Source of the DNA: Cycas panzhihuaensis
Lineage: Eukaryota; Cycadophyta
NCBI GenBank assembly: GCA_023213395.1
Contig: CM041465.1
Span: forward strand, 158,045,741-158,109,740
Direction of reading: 5' to 3'
DNA length: 64,000 nt
Every line of letters begins with the position of its first letter. Positions within the stretch are counted from its first letter, which is position 1. The notes beneath the pieces are model-generated. The model was not told the origin of the DNA. It saw only the letters and a list, made by a program, of their open reading frames with translations, and did not search any database. Below are positions 10,690 to 22,330 of the stretch, piece by piece. The translations under genes and the position numbers were made by a program.

Positions 10690-11640
10690 ACTAATTTGTA
10701 CCTTACTATAGTTGCCTAGTGGTCTTTTCCCTCTCTAGATCTCTGCTCTTCTTTATGAGAACTAGTAAGGGTAATATCCAGGTTATCTATAATAGTAGCA
10801 TGTGTCAAAGAATCTATAGTTACTGAAAAAATGCCCTAGCTTCTCATAGTTAAAACAAACCCTGGCATCCCTAGGAGGGATTGAATATCCTCAACCTCTG
10901 CTCTCATATCCTCTTCCATGGGATTGATCTTTGACATCTGGTATACATGCACATCCACGAGCTTGTCCTCTTCCCCTTGGTCCCATATTGAGTTTAGTTA
11001 GGAATGCATCTTCTATCTCTATTATATCTGTATATCATTTGTTTCTCTATTCCTACCTTAAAAGCAACCCTGTTAAGGTGTCAAGAGACATTGTTGTAAT
11101 TTGATCATTATTTATTATAGTATTAACCATGACATTAAAAGATTTTAAAAGTTTGATTGCAATCATTTTATAATTTCTTAATTTGATATATTCACTTCAG
11201 CACTCAATAGATCATTTCTAATTAAGGTGACCTTGTGAATAAATTCTGAAATAGTTTTTGTTTTCTTTATATACAACTTAAATAATTCTTCCTTTAGAGT
11301 TATGATTCTGGCCCTATTATTTTGACTATATAAATTTTTAAATATCTTCCAAATTTTAGAAAAGAATTTAACTTGTTAATATAATAAGAAGTAGATCAGA
11401 AACATACAATATTAATACTATCATCCATGCATTATCTCTTTCTTCTCAACTAGTTTGGGTAGCACTAGCAACATTACTTTGTTTTTTTTTTTCCAACCTT
11501 AGTTGCTATATTCTATGCATTCTTGGCCCTTAACAAGGTCTTAACCTTAATTTTTCACATATGATAATTGGTTTCTGTTAGTTTATCTTGTTCACCAAGT
11601 GTTAAGATAGAGGAGGCCCTTTTTTGAAATTATTAGGCAA
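10690..11640 (-). pseudogene. E2 gag remnant with altered zinc knuckle
   Basis: The N-terminal end near 11630-11480 reads LVNKINGENYHMWKIKVKTLL on one frame, matching the copia gag start (LNGxNYxxWKxxMxxxL). The CCHC knuckle at 10857-10816 reads CFNYEKLGHFFSNY: the second and fourth Cys have both become Tyr. Stops interrupt the middle. Confidence 0.7.
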
Positions 11641-12004
11641 TAACAAGATCAGGTCATATGATTATATGAAATTTTATATAAAAATGAAGGCATACATATG
11701 ATAACAAAAAATATCTCAAATTGAAACACTTTTCATAAGGAATCTAAATATGTAATTATTTCTGAGATATTCTTTTTCATTTGGAAGCAAATAACCTTAA
11801 AATCTTTGAAAGGACCACTATGATTTTTTCAAAAAATACTTGAAACTTGAGGAAAGTTTAACCAATCTTCTCAAAGTAGAAATTAATAGTTTCACATTAA
11901 TGAGAAGAAGAAAATATGATAGATATTACTCAGAATTTAGGACTACTTTGAGTAGAATTTGAATTCTCATCTTCAATCTTGTGTGGCTATTAAAAGGGCA
12001 AAAT

Positions 12005-12288
12005 TGAAAAGAGTGGATCTATCCTTCATCTCTATGCACTAAACACAAAGGCAAACATTGAAGCAAGAGAGACTTAAGAGAAAGAAAGTAGCTCTCACAA
12101 AATGGGGATTAAGAATGAACCTCCTCCAATGATATTTTACTTTTATATTGAGAGAGGGAGCATTAGAGTTAGGTGAAATGAAATTACATATAATGCATAT
12201 GAAAATGCATTTTACTTAAATGATTTAATTTAATGTTCACTTAAGATCCTTTTTAGAAATAATCAACTAATATAATGACCTTGTGACA
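12005..12288 (-). mobile_element. 3' LTR of copia E3 (284 bp)
   Basis: Begins TGAAAAGAGTGG and ends CCTTGTGACA on the plus strand. It matches 25632-25915 over the same 284-bp length with roughly one difference in ten. Right of it, AATCTCTCCCTC at 12300-12311 is a polypurine stretch on the minus strand, as expected near a 3' LTR. Confidence 0.75.
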
Positions 12289-12764
12289 TTAATTAGTTTC
12301 AATCTCTCCCTCAATGGTAGAAGGTCATTTCATCATATTTTATTCTATCCTATGAGGTCTTCATTTGAGCCTCTTACAAAGCAAACTACTATGACACTTT
12401 TGTGGGAAACCCTTATGGGGAAGAAAACCCATTAACTTTCTAATCTACTAACTTGGCTCATGCAGCTCTTTAAATGAAGCCAGATAGCTAATCAGTATAA
12501 TGAATTTTGTAAATAAAATCTACTGAGTCTCTATATACCATTTGGTCATCCCCCATGCCCTTTCAGGTTTTCATAAGTTTTGATTTTTCAAAATGATACA
12601 AGCCTTATCCTTTCGCGCCCACAAGGGATTTTCACGAATGGGATAGAGTAGAGACTTATCCTTCCGTGCCCACAAGAAATTTTCATAAATGAGACAAAGT
12701 ATAATGGTCATATTATCATCTCCTTCAATAAGTTGGAGATGGAGGCCCTAAGGCTGAGCTGCCT
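12289..12764 (-). other. 3' non-coding region of E3 with a short tandem repeat
   Basis: Between the RNase H stop and the 3' LTR. Two related units near 12601-12652 and 12653-12705 share CTTATCCTT(T/C)CG(C/T)GCCCACAAG followed by TTTTCA(C/T)(G/A)AATG, period about 52 bp. Confidence 0.6.
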
Positions 12765-12948
12765 TCGGAACTATTCAAACATCACCCTCTTTAGTGGTTT
12801 GATAAAGATATCAGCCACTTGATTTATTGTGGGACTGTATTCTAGTTGAATTATGTAATCATGAACTAGTTCTCTAATCCTGTGGAATTTTGTACTTATA
12901 TGTTTGGTACGATCGTGAAATACATGATTTTTAGCCATTTGGATTATA
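12765..12948 (-). pseudogene. E3 RNase H C-terminal piece (left of the inserted element)
   Basis: The minus strand reads AKNHVFHDRTKHISTKFHR, then RELVHDYIIQLEYSPTINQ and VADIFIKPL, the C-terminal copia RNase H blocks (family xxHxRTKHIxxxxHxIRE ... ADIxTKPL). It joins in frame across the chromovirus insertion to the piece starting at 19325, completing an NNQS-type block. Confidence 0.85.
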
Positions 12949-12953
12949 GATTG

Positions 12954-13369
12954 TATTACATAACTTATCCCACTAAGTTATGTAAACCACTAGTACACAT
13001 AGAGCTGTCATCAAGTTATAAGATAAGGTTAATTATGGAACTTCATGCATGTGTCGACAAATTGGCCAATGGTATGTAAGGCCGCTATGCCATCTAATAG
13101 AATGTAAGGCCACTTAGGCTGCCAATAGGATTATATGTAGAAGACATTTTTTTGTCTATACAAGGGTTATAAATTGTAAATGATAGTTATCTTGATGTAA
13201 CCTTTTATAAAGATTGTGCTGCGGTGCTCTCTATTTTGGTGATTATTTAGCACTCTAATATTCTTATGAAGCACTTGGTTAATTTATTTGACCCATTTGA
13301 TAGAATGATGTGGTTGTGATTGTCATTTTTTTGCTAGCTCAAAGAGTGCTGGTGAGAAAAAATATCCCA
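12954..13369 (+). mobile_element. 5' LTR of the chromovirus
   Basis: Starts TATTACATAACTT (the 3' LTR keeps the canonical TGTTACATAACTT) and ends TATCCCA. The promoter, with a TATAAAG box near 13207, would lie in the second half. The PBS follows after two bases. Confidence 0.9.
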
Positions 13370-14679
13370 AGTGGTATTAGAGCTGCGTTATGATTGTGAG
13401 AAGCTGCTCAGAAGATCAGATTTTTTTTTTTCCTGTCAGATTGAGTACTCCACCTCTACCCTAGTAGAGATCAAGAAAAGACCTTTGTTTAGTACTCTCT
13501 TCATGGAGATTGAGGAATAGTACTAGGACAATCTAAGAGTTAGGAGAAAATGGGAATTCTTTTCCCAAGTAATGCCAGTACTTTATCCTTCTGTTTTTCA
13601 TCTTGTTTTAATTTCATTTCTGTATTTTAAATTCTGTATTGAATTATAACTCAAGGGTAGATAACTTCGCTGGGCGGCTACCCTTTCTCCCTCCCACCTC
13701 CTTTTCTAGGTAGATAAATCCACTGGGTGACTACCCAAGTAGTCATGTAGGGACCCTGTACTGGGGGTCTTTAAATATCGCAGGGATTTGTCGTTCTAGT
13801 TAAGCGCATAGTGGCTCTTCTGCCCTTTGCATGAAGGACTGGAGTTAACACTCCTAAATTAAGACCTAGATAGAACCTAGCTACAGACGTATGACTCCAC
13901 GTACCTTCAGGTATATAGGAGGACCCCTTTAGGTCCCAATCCCTCCCTAGCATATGCAACTATTGACTGCTGAAGTCTTGTAGTACAGTGGTTAGCGGTT
14001 AGCACCACAAAGCTACCTACCCCAAACTTCTACAGTTTATTGACAGGCCTATAAGACCAAGCACACCTTATCTAGTAGTTGGTAGGATATTTTGGTATAC
14101 ATATTCTGGGTTCAGTCTGTAAGTCACCTCATATTTAAAAAAAAGAAGTTCCTCCTATTGCCTGAACCTAGAACTTGTCAGCATAGTTAGACTCACTACA
14201 AGAAGAAAATTAAAAAAAAAGGAAAGAAAGAAAAAGAAAAAAAAAAGGAGGAGAAAAAGAAAGCAAAAAAAAAAAAAAAATCCACTTAGTTTAGTGAGAA
14301 AATTTACCCTTACAACTATATACTTATTTTGACTAGTACATCATACTGATCAATTTGCATTAGGTTGGTACATACTAGAAAATTTCATATTTTTTAGTAA
14401 CTGGTCACCGGTGGGTCCCATCATCCCCATTTCCCCTACACTTCATATATCCCATTTGAATGATCTTTTCACACTTGTTTGAGAGAACCTGATATCTTGC
14501 TTATGTAAATTCCTTTAGGGTCAATAGGCTATAAACACCCTATAATCTCCTTATTTGCCCCCTTCTCTTTCCCTTAACAACTCCCTTTTTCTTACGTCCT
14601 ATTCTTTCTTGATCTTTCCCACTTCGTTCATTCCCCTTCTTTCTATTTATTCTCGCCTCTTTACTCCCTTTCTCCATAG
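13370..14679 (+). other. Chromovirus 5' leader
   Basis: Non-coding. Holds the PBS (13372-13383), two tandem stem-loop-like units (13655-13683 and 13709-13736), and a purine tract at about 14205-14281 made of A-rich and GA-rich stretches. Pyrimidine-rich sequence (CCCTTCTCTTTCCC-type) precedes gag. Confidence 0.6.
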
Positions 14680-15700
14680 ATCCTCAAAGCAACAGTGATA
14701 AAATCTCAGCACTCGAAGCCCAAGTTATTAATATTCAGGAAAAAATCAAGGAAGATTTTTACCACATGCATGAGGAGGTTAAAAATGAAGTAGCTACCAT
14801 ACAGACAGAAATTAACTCAAGACTGTTAAACCTAGCATTCCATGATGATGTCCAATGGGTACTTTTGAGGTTGAATAACTTTTCTCCTCCGCCACCAGTT
14901 GGCCCTACACAGCAACAACCGTGCCTCCACCTCCACATTAGCAGCAACCAATTTATCACAAGATCGACATACTCACATTTGATCCAGATCTCAACAAGGA
15001 TAATGCACAAAGTTGGATTAGTAAACTAGAGTCCTACTTTACACTCAACCCAATGTCAGTAAATGACCAACTTACATTTGCTTCCATCCACTTAGATGGG
15101 AAGGCACATCATTGGTTTCGATGGTGGAAGTAGGAGTACCCTTCTAGCTAGTCATGGGCACACTTCTCTACCTATTTTTTTGAGTAGTATGAAGATCCTA
15201 GGAACTAATCCTTTTTCACATAACTAACATAATTGGAGTAAGTATCCTCTGTCGAAGTTTACATTGATGAGTTATAATCTTTACGTAATCGGGTTGATCA
15301 ACAACTTGATAAACAGGCAGAGATAGCTACATATGTGTCTGGGCTTAAAGAACGTATCCAAATGCACCTAAAGATAAGTCTCCCTCTCTACTCTAAAAGA
15401 TACAATTAATATGGCTAAAGCAGTAGAAGCAGAGTTTACCGCAGAAAGGCCTCTTCCATTCAGATGAGAGTCCACTTGGCTTTCACGATCTTGATAAGCT
15501 GATATTGCCTAGTCTTGAAGACCACGTCCAACTGACTACTAAGGATCGCACCTATGACTAGAGGAAACCTCATCTACATCTCTCAACCAACACACTGAGG
15601 AACCAACTTCAAAGGCCATACACATCAATCTAGTAGAGGCACAACATCAACGGGAAGTCAATCTATGTATGTAATATTCTAAAAAATAGACCTTTGGTCA
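14680..15700 (+). pseudogene. Chromovirus gag remnant
   Basis: An N-terminal helical part (MHEEVKNEVATIQTEIN at 14766-) and a Pro-rich linker are followed, after a frameshift near 14985, by FDPDLNKDNAQSWISKLESY and LTFASIHLDGKAHHWFRWW, the retrotransposon gag domain (family GxDPxxWxxxxExYF ... LxGxAxxWxxW). An in-frame stop follows at 15131. Gag would form the particle shell. Confidence 0.8.
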
Positions 15701-15799
15701 TGGTAGAATCTGCAAAGCTAGGAAGATGGTCTTCATAATTAACCCAGACTTATCTTTAGAAGATGACCTTGAGACTGAGCCCAAATATGATGATGAACC

Positions 15800-16300
15800 C
15801 TAAGACCACCCTACTAATGAGTTTCCCCAAAACCCAAAACCTAAAGTTTCCCTATTCGCTGTTACCTCCACTACATATCTTGAGCTAGTTTGAGTCAAAG
15901 GAATGCTTAAAAAAACCCTAATCCCATTTTGATTAACGGTGGCGTGCCACTAAATTTCATCAATATCTTCATTGCTTGACAGTTAAACCTTTGCATAGGA
16001 CCTAAAACAATCTTTACTTGCTTCTTACCTAGTCATCACACCCTTCATTGTGCTGGAATAATTAAAAACCTCACGGTCCACATTGGCTCATATACCCTTG
16101 TCTTTGATTTTTATGCCCTATCCATAGGTGGGTCAGATGTAATTCTTAGTGTACAATGGCTCTAGACTCTATGAACTTACAACACCAATAACTCACCCAC
16201 GACCCCATTCATTATGTTCAAAGATCACATGGGCCACTTACATAACCTTTATGGGATGTAAGCCCCTCCAAACAAAATCATCTCACCCACTCAAATGTGC
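15800..16300 (+). pseudogene. Chromovirus protease remnant
   Basis: Readable pieces LVINGGVPLNFINIF-like, then TVHIGSYTLVFDFYALSIGG and SDVILSVQWL match the gypsy retropepsin C-terminal block (xxFYVLDxGGxDxVLGxxWL). The catalytic triad region near 15930 is scrambled by stops. Confidence 0.7.
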
Positions 16301-16539
16301 CAACAACTTAATGGTAACATAGGATATATCGTTCATCTCAACCATATCCAAGCCCCTTCAGGTATTTACCCTGATATCCAACAAGTATTAGATCGATACC
16401 AATCTGTATTTGCTCCGTTACCTACTAGCCCCCCCACCTGATTGAGGTTGTTACCATATTATTGAGTTATAAAGTTTACATGACTCGATTATGCTTCAAC
16501 CATATATGAACTCCTATTTAAAAAAAAAATGAAATAAAA

Positions 16540-17150
16540 AAAATCACGAGGGACTTATTGGACATGGGTATCATCCAACTTAGTAAAAGCCTATATGCAA
16601 CACCGATTATTTTAGTTCGTAAAAAAGATGGCTCTTTCTGTCTTTGCATTGACTATCGTGTGCTTAATAAAATCACCATAAAAAATAATTTTCCTATACC
16701 ATGAATTGATGACATGTTAGATGAAATCCATGGTGCTACAATTTTCACCAAACTCAATTTACAGTTGGGATATTACCAAATCCCTATCTTGCTAGAGAAT
16801 CAACATAAAACAACTTTTTGAATCCACCATGGCCACTTTGAGTTCTAAGTCATGCCCTTTGGCCTATGTAATACCTCGACCACCTTTCAAGCCCTCATAA
16901 GTAAGATATTTTCTCCATACCTACGAAAATTTGTCATCGTCTTCTTCGATGATATTCTTATCTATAACACAAACATGCCTGCTCACATCTCGCATCTGGA
17001 AATAATCCTTTAAATCCTAGCTAGGAATAAACTATATACTAAACTCTCCAAATGTGAGTTTGGGAAATCCAAACTACAATACCTTGGTCATATTATATTC
17101 TTTGTAGGGGTTTGGGTGGATCCCAATAAAATCTTTGTCACCGCTAATTA
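16540..17150 (+). pseudogene. Chromovirus reverse transcriptase remnant
   Basis: Gypsy RT blocks in order: [64 protein letters not shown] and the catalytic box VFFDDILIY near 16930-16960 (family YxDDILVY), then KCEFGKSKLQYLGHII. Several in-frame stops (for example in 16700 and 16820 areas) show it is dead. The two Asp of the box are intact. Confidence 0.9.
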
Positions 17151-17154
17151 GCTA

Positions 17155-17420
17155 ATCCCAAAAATTGTCTACCTATCAAAAAGAAATGTGGGCCATCCTC
17201 CATGCTATTGACAAATGGTGACATTATTTACTTGGTTCCAAATTTACTATCCTCACTGATCATCATAGCCTTCATCACTTATTAGATTAACCAGTCCTCT
17301 CAGAAGAGTAGGCTAAATGGGTCATCCGCCTCCAAGTTTTTGATTTTATAATCACATATAAAAAGGGGAAAGATAACATTGTGGCAGATGCTCTCTCGAG
17401 GCTACCTTCACCTACTCTTG
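17155..17420 (+). pseudogene. Chromovirus RNase H remnant
   Basis: Reads STYQKEMWAILHAIDKW, YLLGSKFTILTDHHSLHHL and [19 protein letters not shown], the gypsy RNase H blocks (KELLAxxxAxxKWxxYLLG ... TDxxSLxxL ... GxxNxxADALSR), with a stop in the middle. Confidence 0.88.
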
Positions 17421-17599
17421 ACGATAGTACCAGTCCTATGGAGGACCCCACCATTTATGTCATTGCTTCCCCACAACCGACATTATATAGGATTTAGCCA
17501 TGGCCAACCAAACCTAACCTGATTTTGCACACTGAGTTAATAAGATCCATACTCATAAGAATTGGTCCATCCATAATAATCTTCTCTTATACCAAAATC

Positions 17600-18500
17600 A
17601 CACATTCGTACACCCCCACTCAGCTTTTATCTTGCAGATTTTATCAGAATATCATTCTTCCATTCTTGGTGGTCATTCTGGTTTTGATAAAACTTACCGT
17701 GGAATATGTTTTGATTTCTTTTGGCCAGAAATGAAATCTGCCATCCTTACCTTTGTCTTGGAATGCGACACATGCTAGTGTAACAAAGCTAATACAAAAC
17801 CCCAAGCAGGCCTCCTTCAACCATTGCACATCCCACAAGGTAAATGGCAAGATATTGCCATGGACTTTATAACGAGCTTACCACTATCTTCTAGATCTAA
17901 CTTTATTTTAATAGTCATAGACAGGCTTACAAAATATGCCCACTTCTTACCTGTCCACACAACCTATAAAGCTCCACATATCACTGACATTTACATCCAG
18001 ATAATATTTCGTTTATATGGTTTTCCATCCACTATCATCTGTGATCGTGACCCTCCTTCTAGAAGGAGCTAATTCATGCGTCACAAACATCATTCAACAT
18101 GAGTTCAGCATACAATCCACAGACCAATGGCCAATCTGAGGTCCTTAACAAAACTCTAGAGACCTACTTATATTGCTTTGCATCTGACCACCAGTCTAAA
18201 TGGATATCATGGCTAGTCCTAACTGAGGATTGGTACAACTTCTCACCCCATTGAGCCATTGGAATGTCCCCATTCTTGGCTCTCTATGGGTATCTCTTGC
18301 CGTCCTACCATACCTTGGCTACTAACCTCTGCATGACAATAGTATAATAAAAATTGTAGCATATGGACTAAATTCTCCATACCCTTGAATAAAACCTATC
18401 TATGGCCTAGAATCAAATGAAACAATTAGCAGACTGCCACCACTCTAATCGCTCCTTCAACATTAGTGATCTTGTATTCCTTCGTCTCCAACCTTATAAG
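17600..18500 (+). pseudogene. Chromovirus integrase remnant
   Basis: HHCC-type zinc region (HSSILGGHSGFDKTYR ... CDTCxCNKAN; the second Cys pair is partly replaced by a stop). The core follows: WQDIAMDFITSLPLSSRSN, IDRLTKYAHFLPVHTTYKA, DRDPP, then a small deletion after 18062, and MSSAYNPQTNGQSEVLNKTL (family STAYHPQTDGQTEVVNRxL). The deletion removes the segment between the second Asp and the KELF block. Integrase would insert element cDNA. Confidence 0.88.
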
Positions 18501-18689
18501 CAATAATCCCTTCGCTACCATAAGAACCATAAACTTAGCCCTCGATATTATTGCCCCTATAAAGTCCTTAAATGTATTATGAAGTTGCATATACTCTTGA
18601 CCTTCCTCCCACCACAAACATCTATAATTATTTTCATGTCTCCTATCTTTAGAAGCATCTAAGCAAAACCCATATTTCCCAAATAACCC

Positions 18690-18895
18690 TTCCAATTATG
18701 GATGAAGAGCAAACCTTATCCATACCTCCAAAATGTATGCTAGCTACTAGACAATGTTGTCTCTATAATCGGTCCATTTCAAAATATTTAATATAGTGGA
18801 TAGGCTGTAACTCTAACGAAGCAACTTGGGAGCCTGATGATTTTATCAAAAAGCATCCACATCTCACATGCCTCAAGGACTTAGCATTTTAGAGG
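18690..18895 (+). pseudogene. Chromovirus chromodomain remnant
   Basis: At the end of pol, about 18700-18895, the translation gives a segment ending NEATWEPDDFIKKHPHL, matching the C-terminal chromodomain block (YLVKWxGxxxxEATWExxxxxxxxxP); a stop replaces the residue between the YL(I) and WIGC pieces. This identifies the lineage as chromovirus, whose chromodomain targets integration to chromatin. Confidence 0.85.
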
Positions 18896-18903
18896 AGCAG
18901 ACT

Positions 18904-19319
18904 TGTTACATAACTTATCCCACTAAGTTATATAAACCATTAGTATATAGAGAGTTGTCAGTAGGTTATAAGATAAGGTTAATTATGGAACTTCGTACAT
19001 GTGCCGACAAGCTGGCCAATGGTATGTAAGGCTTCTATGCTGTCTAATAGAATACAAGGCTACTTAGGCTGCCAATAGGATTACATGTAAAAAACCCTCT
19101 TTTGTCTATATAAGGATCATAAATTGTAAATTATGGTTATCTTGATGTAATCTTTTATAAAGATTGTGCTACGGTGCTCTCTATTTTGGTGATCATTTAG
19201 CGCTCTAGTATTCTTGTGAAGCTCTTGGTTAATTTATTTGCCCCATTAGATAGAATGACGTGGTTGTGATTGCCATTTTTTTGCTAGCTTAAAGAGTGCT
19301 GGTGAGAAGAAACGTCCCA
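18904..19319 (+). mobile_element. 3' LTR of the chromovirus
   Basis: Starts TGTTACATAACTT and ends AACGTCCCA, followed by the second GATTG target copy (19320-19324). Confidence 0.9.
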
Positions 19320-19324
19320 GATTG

Positions 19325-20560
19325 ATTATTTATATGTAAGCTAGTAGAACTTGTTTGGGTAGCATTTAATGTATTCAATAATTTTTTAAGCCATATCACC
19401 TCCTTGTTTATCTCAGAAGTAGTAATATATTTAGCTTCAGCATTTGAGTCTACAACTATCTTCTACCATCTAGATCTCTATGATATTAGTGCTATTCCAA
19501 GAAATATTACGTACCTAGACATGGATCTTCCTATGTCTTTATTTTTGGCAAAGTCTGAGTCTATGTATGTATAAAGTTTAAATTCTACATTGGGCTCATA
19601 TAACAGACCATATTTGCTGGTCGTCTTTAGGTACCTCAACACTCGTAATTGTAACTTGCAATATCTGGCTCTATGTTAGTAGTATAGATGAGACTACCTA
19701 CAAGTTACCTATAGAGTATTGTTTCAGCCTCCCTAATGTCACTATCAGCTGAGAGTTTAACATTAAGTTCTATAGGTATAGCCACTGGTCAAACACCTTC
19801 CAACTGAAACTTTGTCAGAAGATCATTGATATATTTTTCTTGGGAGAGAAAGATTTTTCTATTATTTTGAGTTACTTCAATTCCTAAGCAATATTTCATC
19901 AACCCGAGGTTAGATAATTCAAAAGTTTTAACAAGGTCCTTTTTCAGTTGGCTAATTACCTATTCACTATTCCCCGTTATTAGCATATCATCCACAAAGA
20001 TTAAAAGGTAAATGACTTTATCATTTTGGCACTTGATGAATAATGTTGCATCAATATCTTGATAGTCACAAACCTCATATCCAAGTTGCCACATTCTTTC
20101 AGACAACTTGGTAAACTAAGCACAAGGGGCTTGTTTTAAGCTGTATAAGGATTTTCTAAGCCTGTAAACCTTATGCTCTTAACTAATAATCTCATATCCT
20201 TCTAGCTGAGCCATGTAAATTTCTTCTTTAAAGTCCCCATTGAAAAATACAGTCTTAACATCAAGTTGGTGGATTTTCTAACCTTGTTGAGTAGCCAAGG
20301 CTATAAGAGTTATGATTATAGGTCACTTGGTTGTAAAAATAAAGATTTCAGTGTAGTCGATGCTTTCCTTTTATGTGAATCCTTTTGCTACCAACCTTAC
20401 ATTATTTTTTTCTAGGGTGCCATGTGATCTGTACTTGTTTTTGAACACCCATTTATTTTGAACTATCTTTCTTCCAAGTAGTAGATCAACAAGCTCCCAT
20501 GTACCGTTCTTGATAAGAGATTGGTACTCTTTATTCATGACATTTTCCTAAGCTACATGC
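19325..20560 (-). pseudogene. E3 RNase H (N-terminal part) and reverse transcriptase remnant
   Basis: On the minus strand from right to left: RT blocks including FFLVFSLPSCLKECGNLDMR-like and the catalytic FVDDML (complement of about 19983-20000), then LVKTFELSNLGLMKYCLGIE-type sequence (copia LGxLxYFLGIE), and RNase H ending AEAKYITTSEINKEVIWLKK (family AEYxAxSxAxxExIWLxxLL). Reading frame shifts several times. The RNase H continues at 12948 after the nested insertion. Confidence 0.85.
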
Positions 20561-20986
20561 TTTATAGCTTCTTAGTACGTTAGGGGCTCTTCATTAAGAG
20601 CAAAGTGTAGTTCTACTAGTTTAAGCTTAACAGAAAGTGATTTATGCATCCTTGCTTTATGGGTACTTCTAGTACTAGTTTTACCTACCTCATTTGGTTG
20701 TATGTCCTTGTGTAGTTGGTAGGCTTCACAAAAACCTTGAGTTGGGAATGAGGTTTTCATTTCCACAGCCTCTTAGTTTCATTTTGATCTTGAAAGGGAT
20801 CATATGAAATGTTTGACATGAAGGAAGTTGACGATGTTGGAGAAGATGGGCAAGCCACTGATGTTGGAGAAGGTGGTCCTTCTACTATGGCTTTGCCTTT
20901 GTCAACTTGGCTATTCTATTATGCTGGGAGTCACAACTTGTACCCTCTGGGGCTCTATTATCAGATTCTAAGATTTTGATTAACTA

Positions 20987-21930
20987 TTAAGCATCTCCCC
21001 CTCTAAATTTTGGAATATGGATATCAACTTTAGTAGCATCATTAAATTGGTATGAAGGCATCTTGGAGTAAAGTCTGAGTAATTGATCTTCAGTCTCTAC
21101 AAAGATAACATCTCTAGTGATGATGATTTTATTTTGGGAAGGTAGAAAAACCTTGTATCCCTTTTTGTCCATAGGTTATTCGATAAAGATGCCATTGAGG
21201 GCTTTATCCTAGAGCTTATTTTTATGTTCATCCAGAATGCGAGCATAACAAGTAGAGTCAAAAATTTTGAAGTAGGAGATAGAGGGGATTTGTCCATATC
21301 ACATTTCATGTGGAGAGGGGTCAAATTTGGAGGGACTAACAGTGTTAATACAATACATGGTGGTCCAGATAGCCTCAGCCCAAAGATAGATAATGATGTT
21401 CTTATATACTAGCATAGCACGAGCCATGTTTATGATGGTCCTATTCATATGCTTGGTAACTCTATTTTGCTAGGGTGTACTTACAATAATGGTCTGATAT
21501 TTGATCCCATGCTGATATAGGTATGATTCAAACTTATTGAAGGTGTACTTGCCACTATTGTCAGTGTTGAGTATTTTGATCTTGAATCCATATTTATTTT
21601 CCATGTGGGTCTTGAAAGCTTGAAATATAGAAAAAACTTTATCTTTCTTTGCAAGAAAAGTAACCTATACTTTCTTGGTAAAATCATCAATGAAATTAAT
21701 ATAGTACCAATTCTGTTTGAGAGAAGAGATGGACATAGGACTACATATATCTGAGTGGACAAACTGCAAAGGTTGGCTAGATTTCCACTGATTATGAGGA
21801 AAAGTGTTATCTTTGAGATTTGGCAATGATACAGGCTTTGCATTTGAAGGGCTTAGAGGAGAGCCTAAGCATATTGGGAAGAGTGTGGCATGTAGTTCTC
21901 TTAAATGATCAATTTTGATATGGTCCACAT
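20987..21930 (-). pseudogene. E3 integrase remnant
   Basis: Minus-strand pieces: HSDICSPMSISSLKQNWYY and INFIDDFTKKV around 21680-21780 (copia integrase core start, DxxGPMxxxSxxGxxYFxxFIDDxSR), NSGKYTFNKFESYL, then KGYKVFLPSQNKIIITRDV and IFVE at 21170-21060 (post-integrase block). The two frames at 21481-21928 overlap because of frameshifts. Confidence 0.82.
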
Positions 21931-21961
21931 GAGCATGCTATAGGGCCACTTGGGATAACTT

Positions 21962-22330
21962 TTAAGGAGTCAAGATTGTGGTAAAAGAAGAGTCATAATC
22001 AACATAGTTAGCTTTAGAGGATGGTAAGTGAGTTAGGTAAAAATGTTTGCCATCAAGAATTTTGGGTATAACCACAATATTTGAAGGAGGGTGACTGACA
22101 TAGAGAGTTTTATTATTTGCAGTTATACTCATATCAAATCCACAAGAGATAAGGGTAGATAGGGAGAGTAGGTTCTGCTTCAGAGTAGGAATATATAAAA
22201 CATCAACAAATGGTTCTAGGTCCTTCGACTGGCTGAGATGATTTATCAGCGATGTGTACAACACCATGAGCTTCAAAGTCAAAATCCTAAAAGAACTAGT
22301 GATGACAAGTCATATGTTGTGTTGCTCTAG
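21962..22330 (-). pseudogene. E3 protease C-terminus and gag-pre-integrase remnant
   Basis: The 106-codon stretch contains VDVLYIPTLKQNLLSLSTLI (family VLYVPxLxxNLLSVSxL) followed by ITANNKTLYVSHPPSN and LDGKHFYLTHL. The protease active site would lie upstream near 22330, where frame is lost. Confidence 0.8.

Larger units (their letters stand above)
7555..11995 (-). mobile_element. E2: degenerate Ty1/copia element, gag to RNase H, without recognised LTRs
   Basis: Domains appear on the minus strand in canonical copia order from right to left: gag (about 11640-10690), protease (10650-10378), integrase region (about 10370-9450), the integrase-RT linker (9446-9066), reverse transcriptase (about 9010-8100) and RNase H (about 8100-7560, with CDNQSAMKLTKN and [11 protein letters not shown]-like blocks). 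The copia order (integrase before RT) is diagnostic. The RNase H C-terminus and 3' LTR are missing on the left; on the right its leader abuts the LTR of E3. Many stops and frameshifts are present. Confidence 0.8.
12954..19319 (+). mobile_element. Complete but inactive Ty3/gypsy chromovirus nested in E3
   Basis: 6,366 bp, bounded by two LTRs of equal length (416 bp each: 12954-13369 and 18904-19319) and by a 5-bp target duplication GATTG (12949-12953 and 19320-19324). The PBS TGGTATTAGAGC lies at 13372-13383 and a purine-rich tract AGAGGAGCAGACT at 18891-18903. Domain order gag, protease, RT, RNase H, integrase, chromodomain on the plus strand defines a chromovirus. LTRs differ at about one in ten positions by eye, and all domains contain stops, so the insertion is old. 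Confidence 0.92.

Noticed and set aside
13978-14010. TAGTACAGTGGTTAGC resembles a tRNA A-box (possible tRNA gene or tRNA-derived SINE)
   Set aside because: No B-box (GGTTCGANNCC-like) at the right distance, no cloverleaf, and no SINE tail; it lies in the chromovirus leader.
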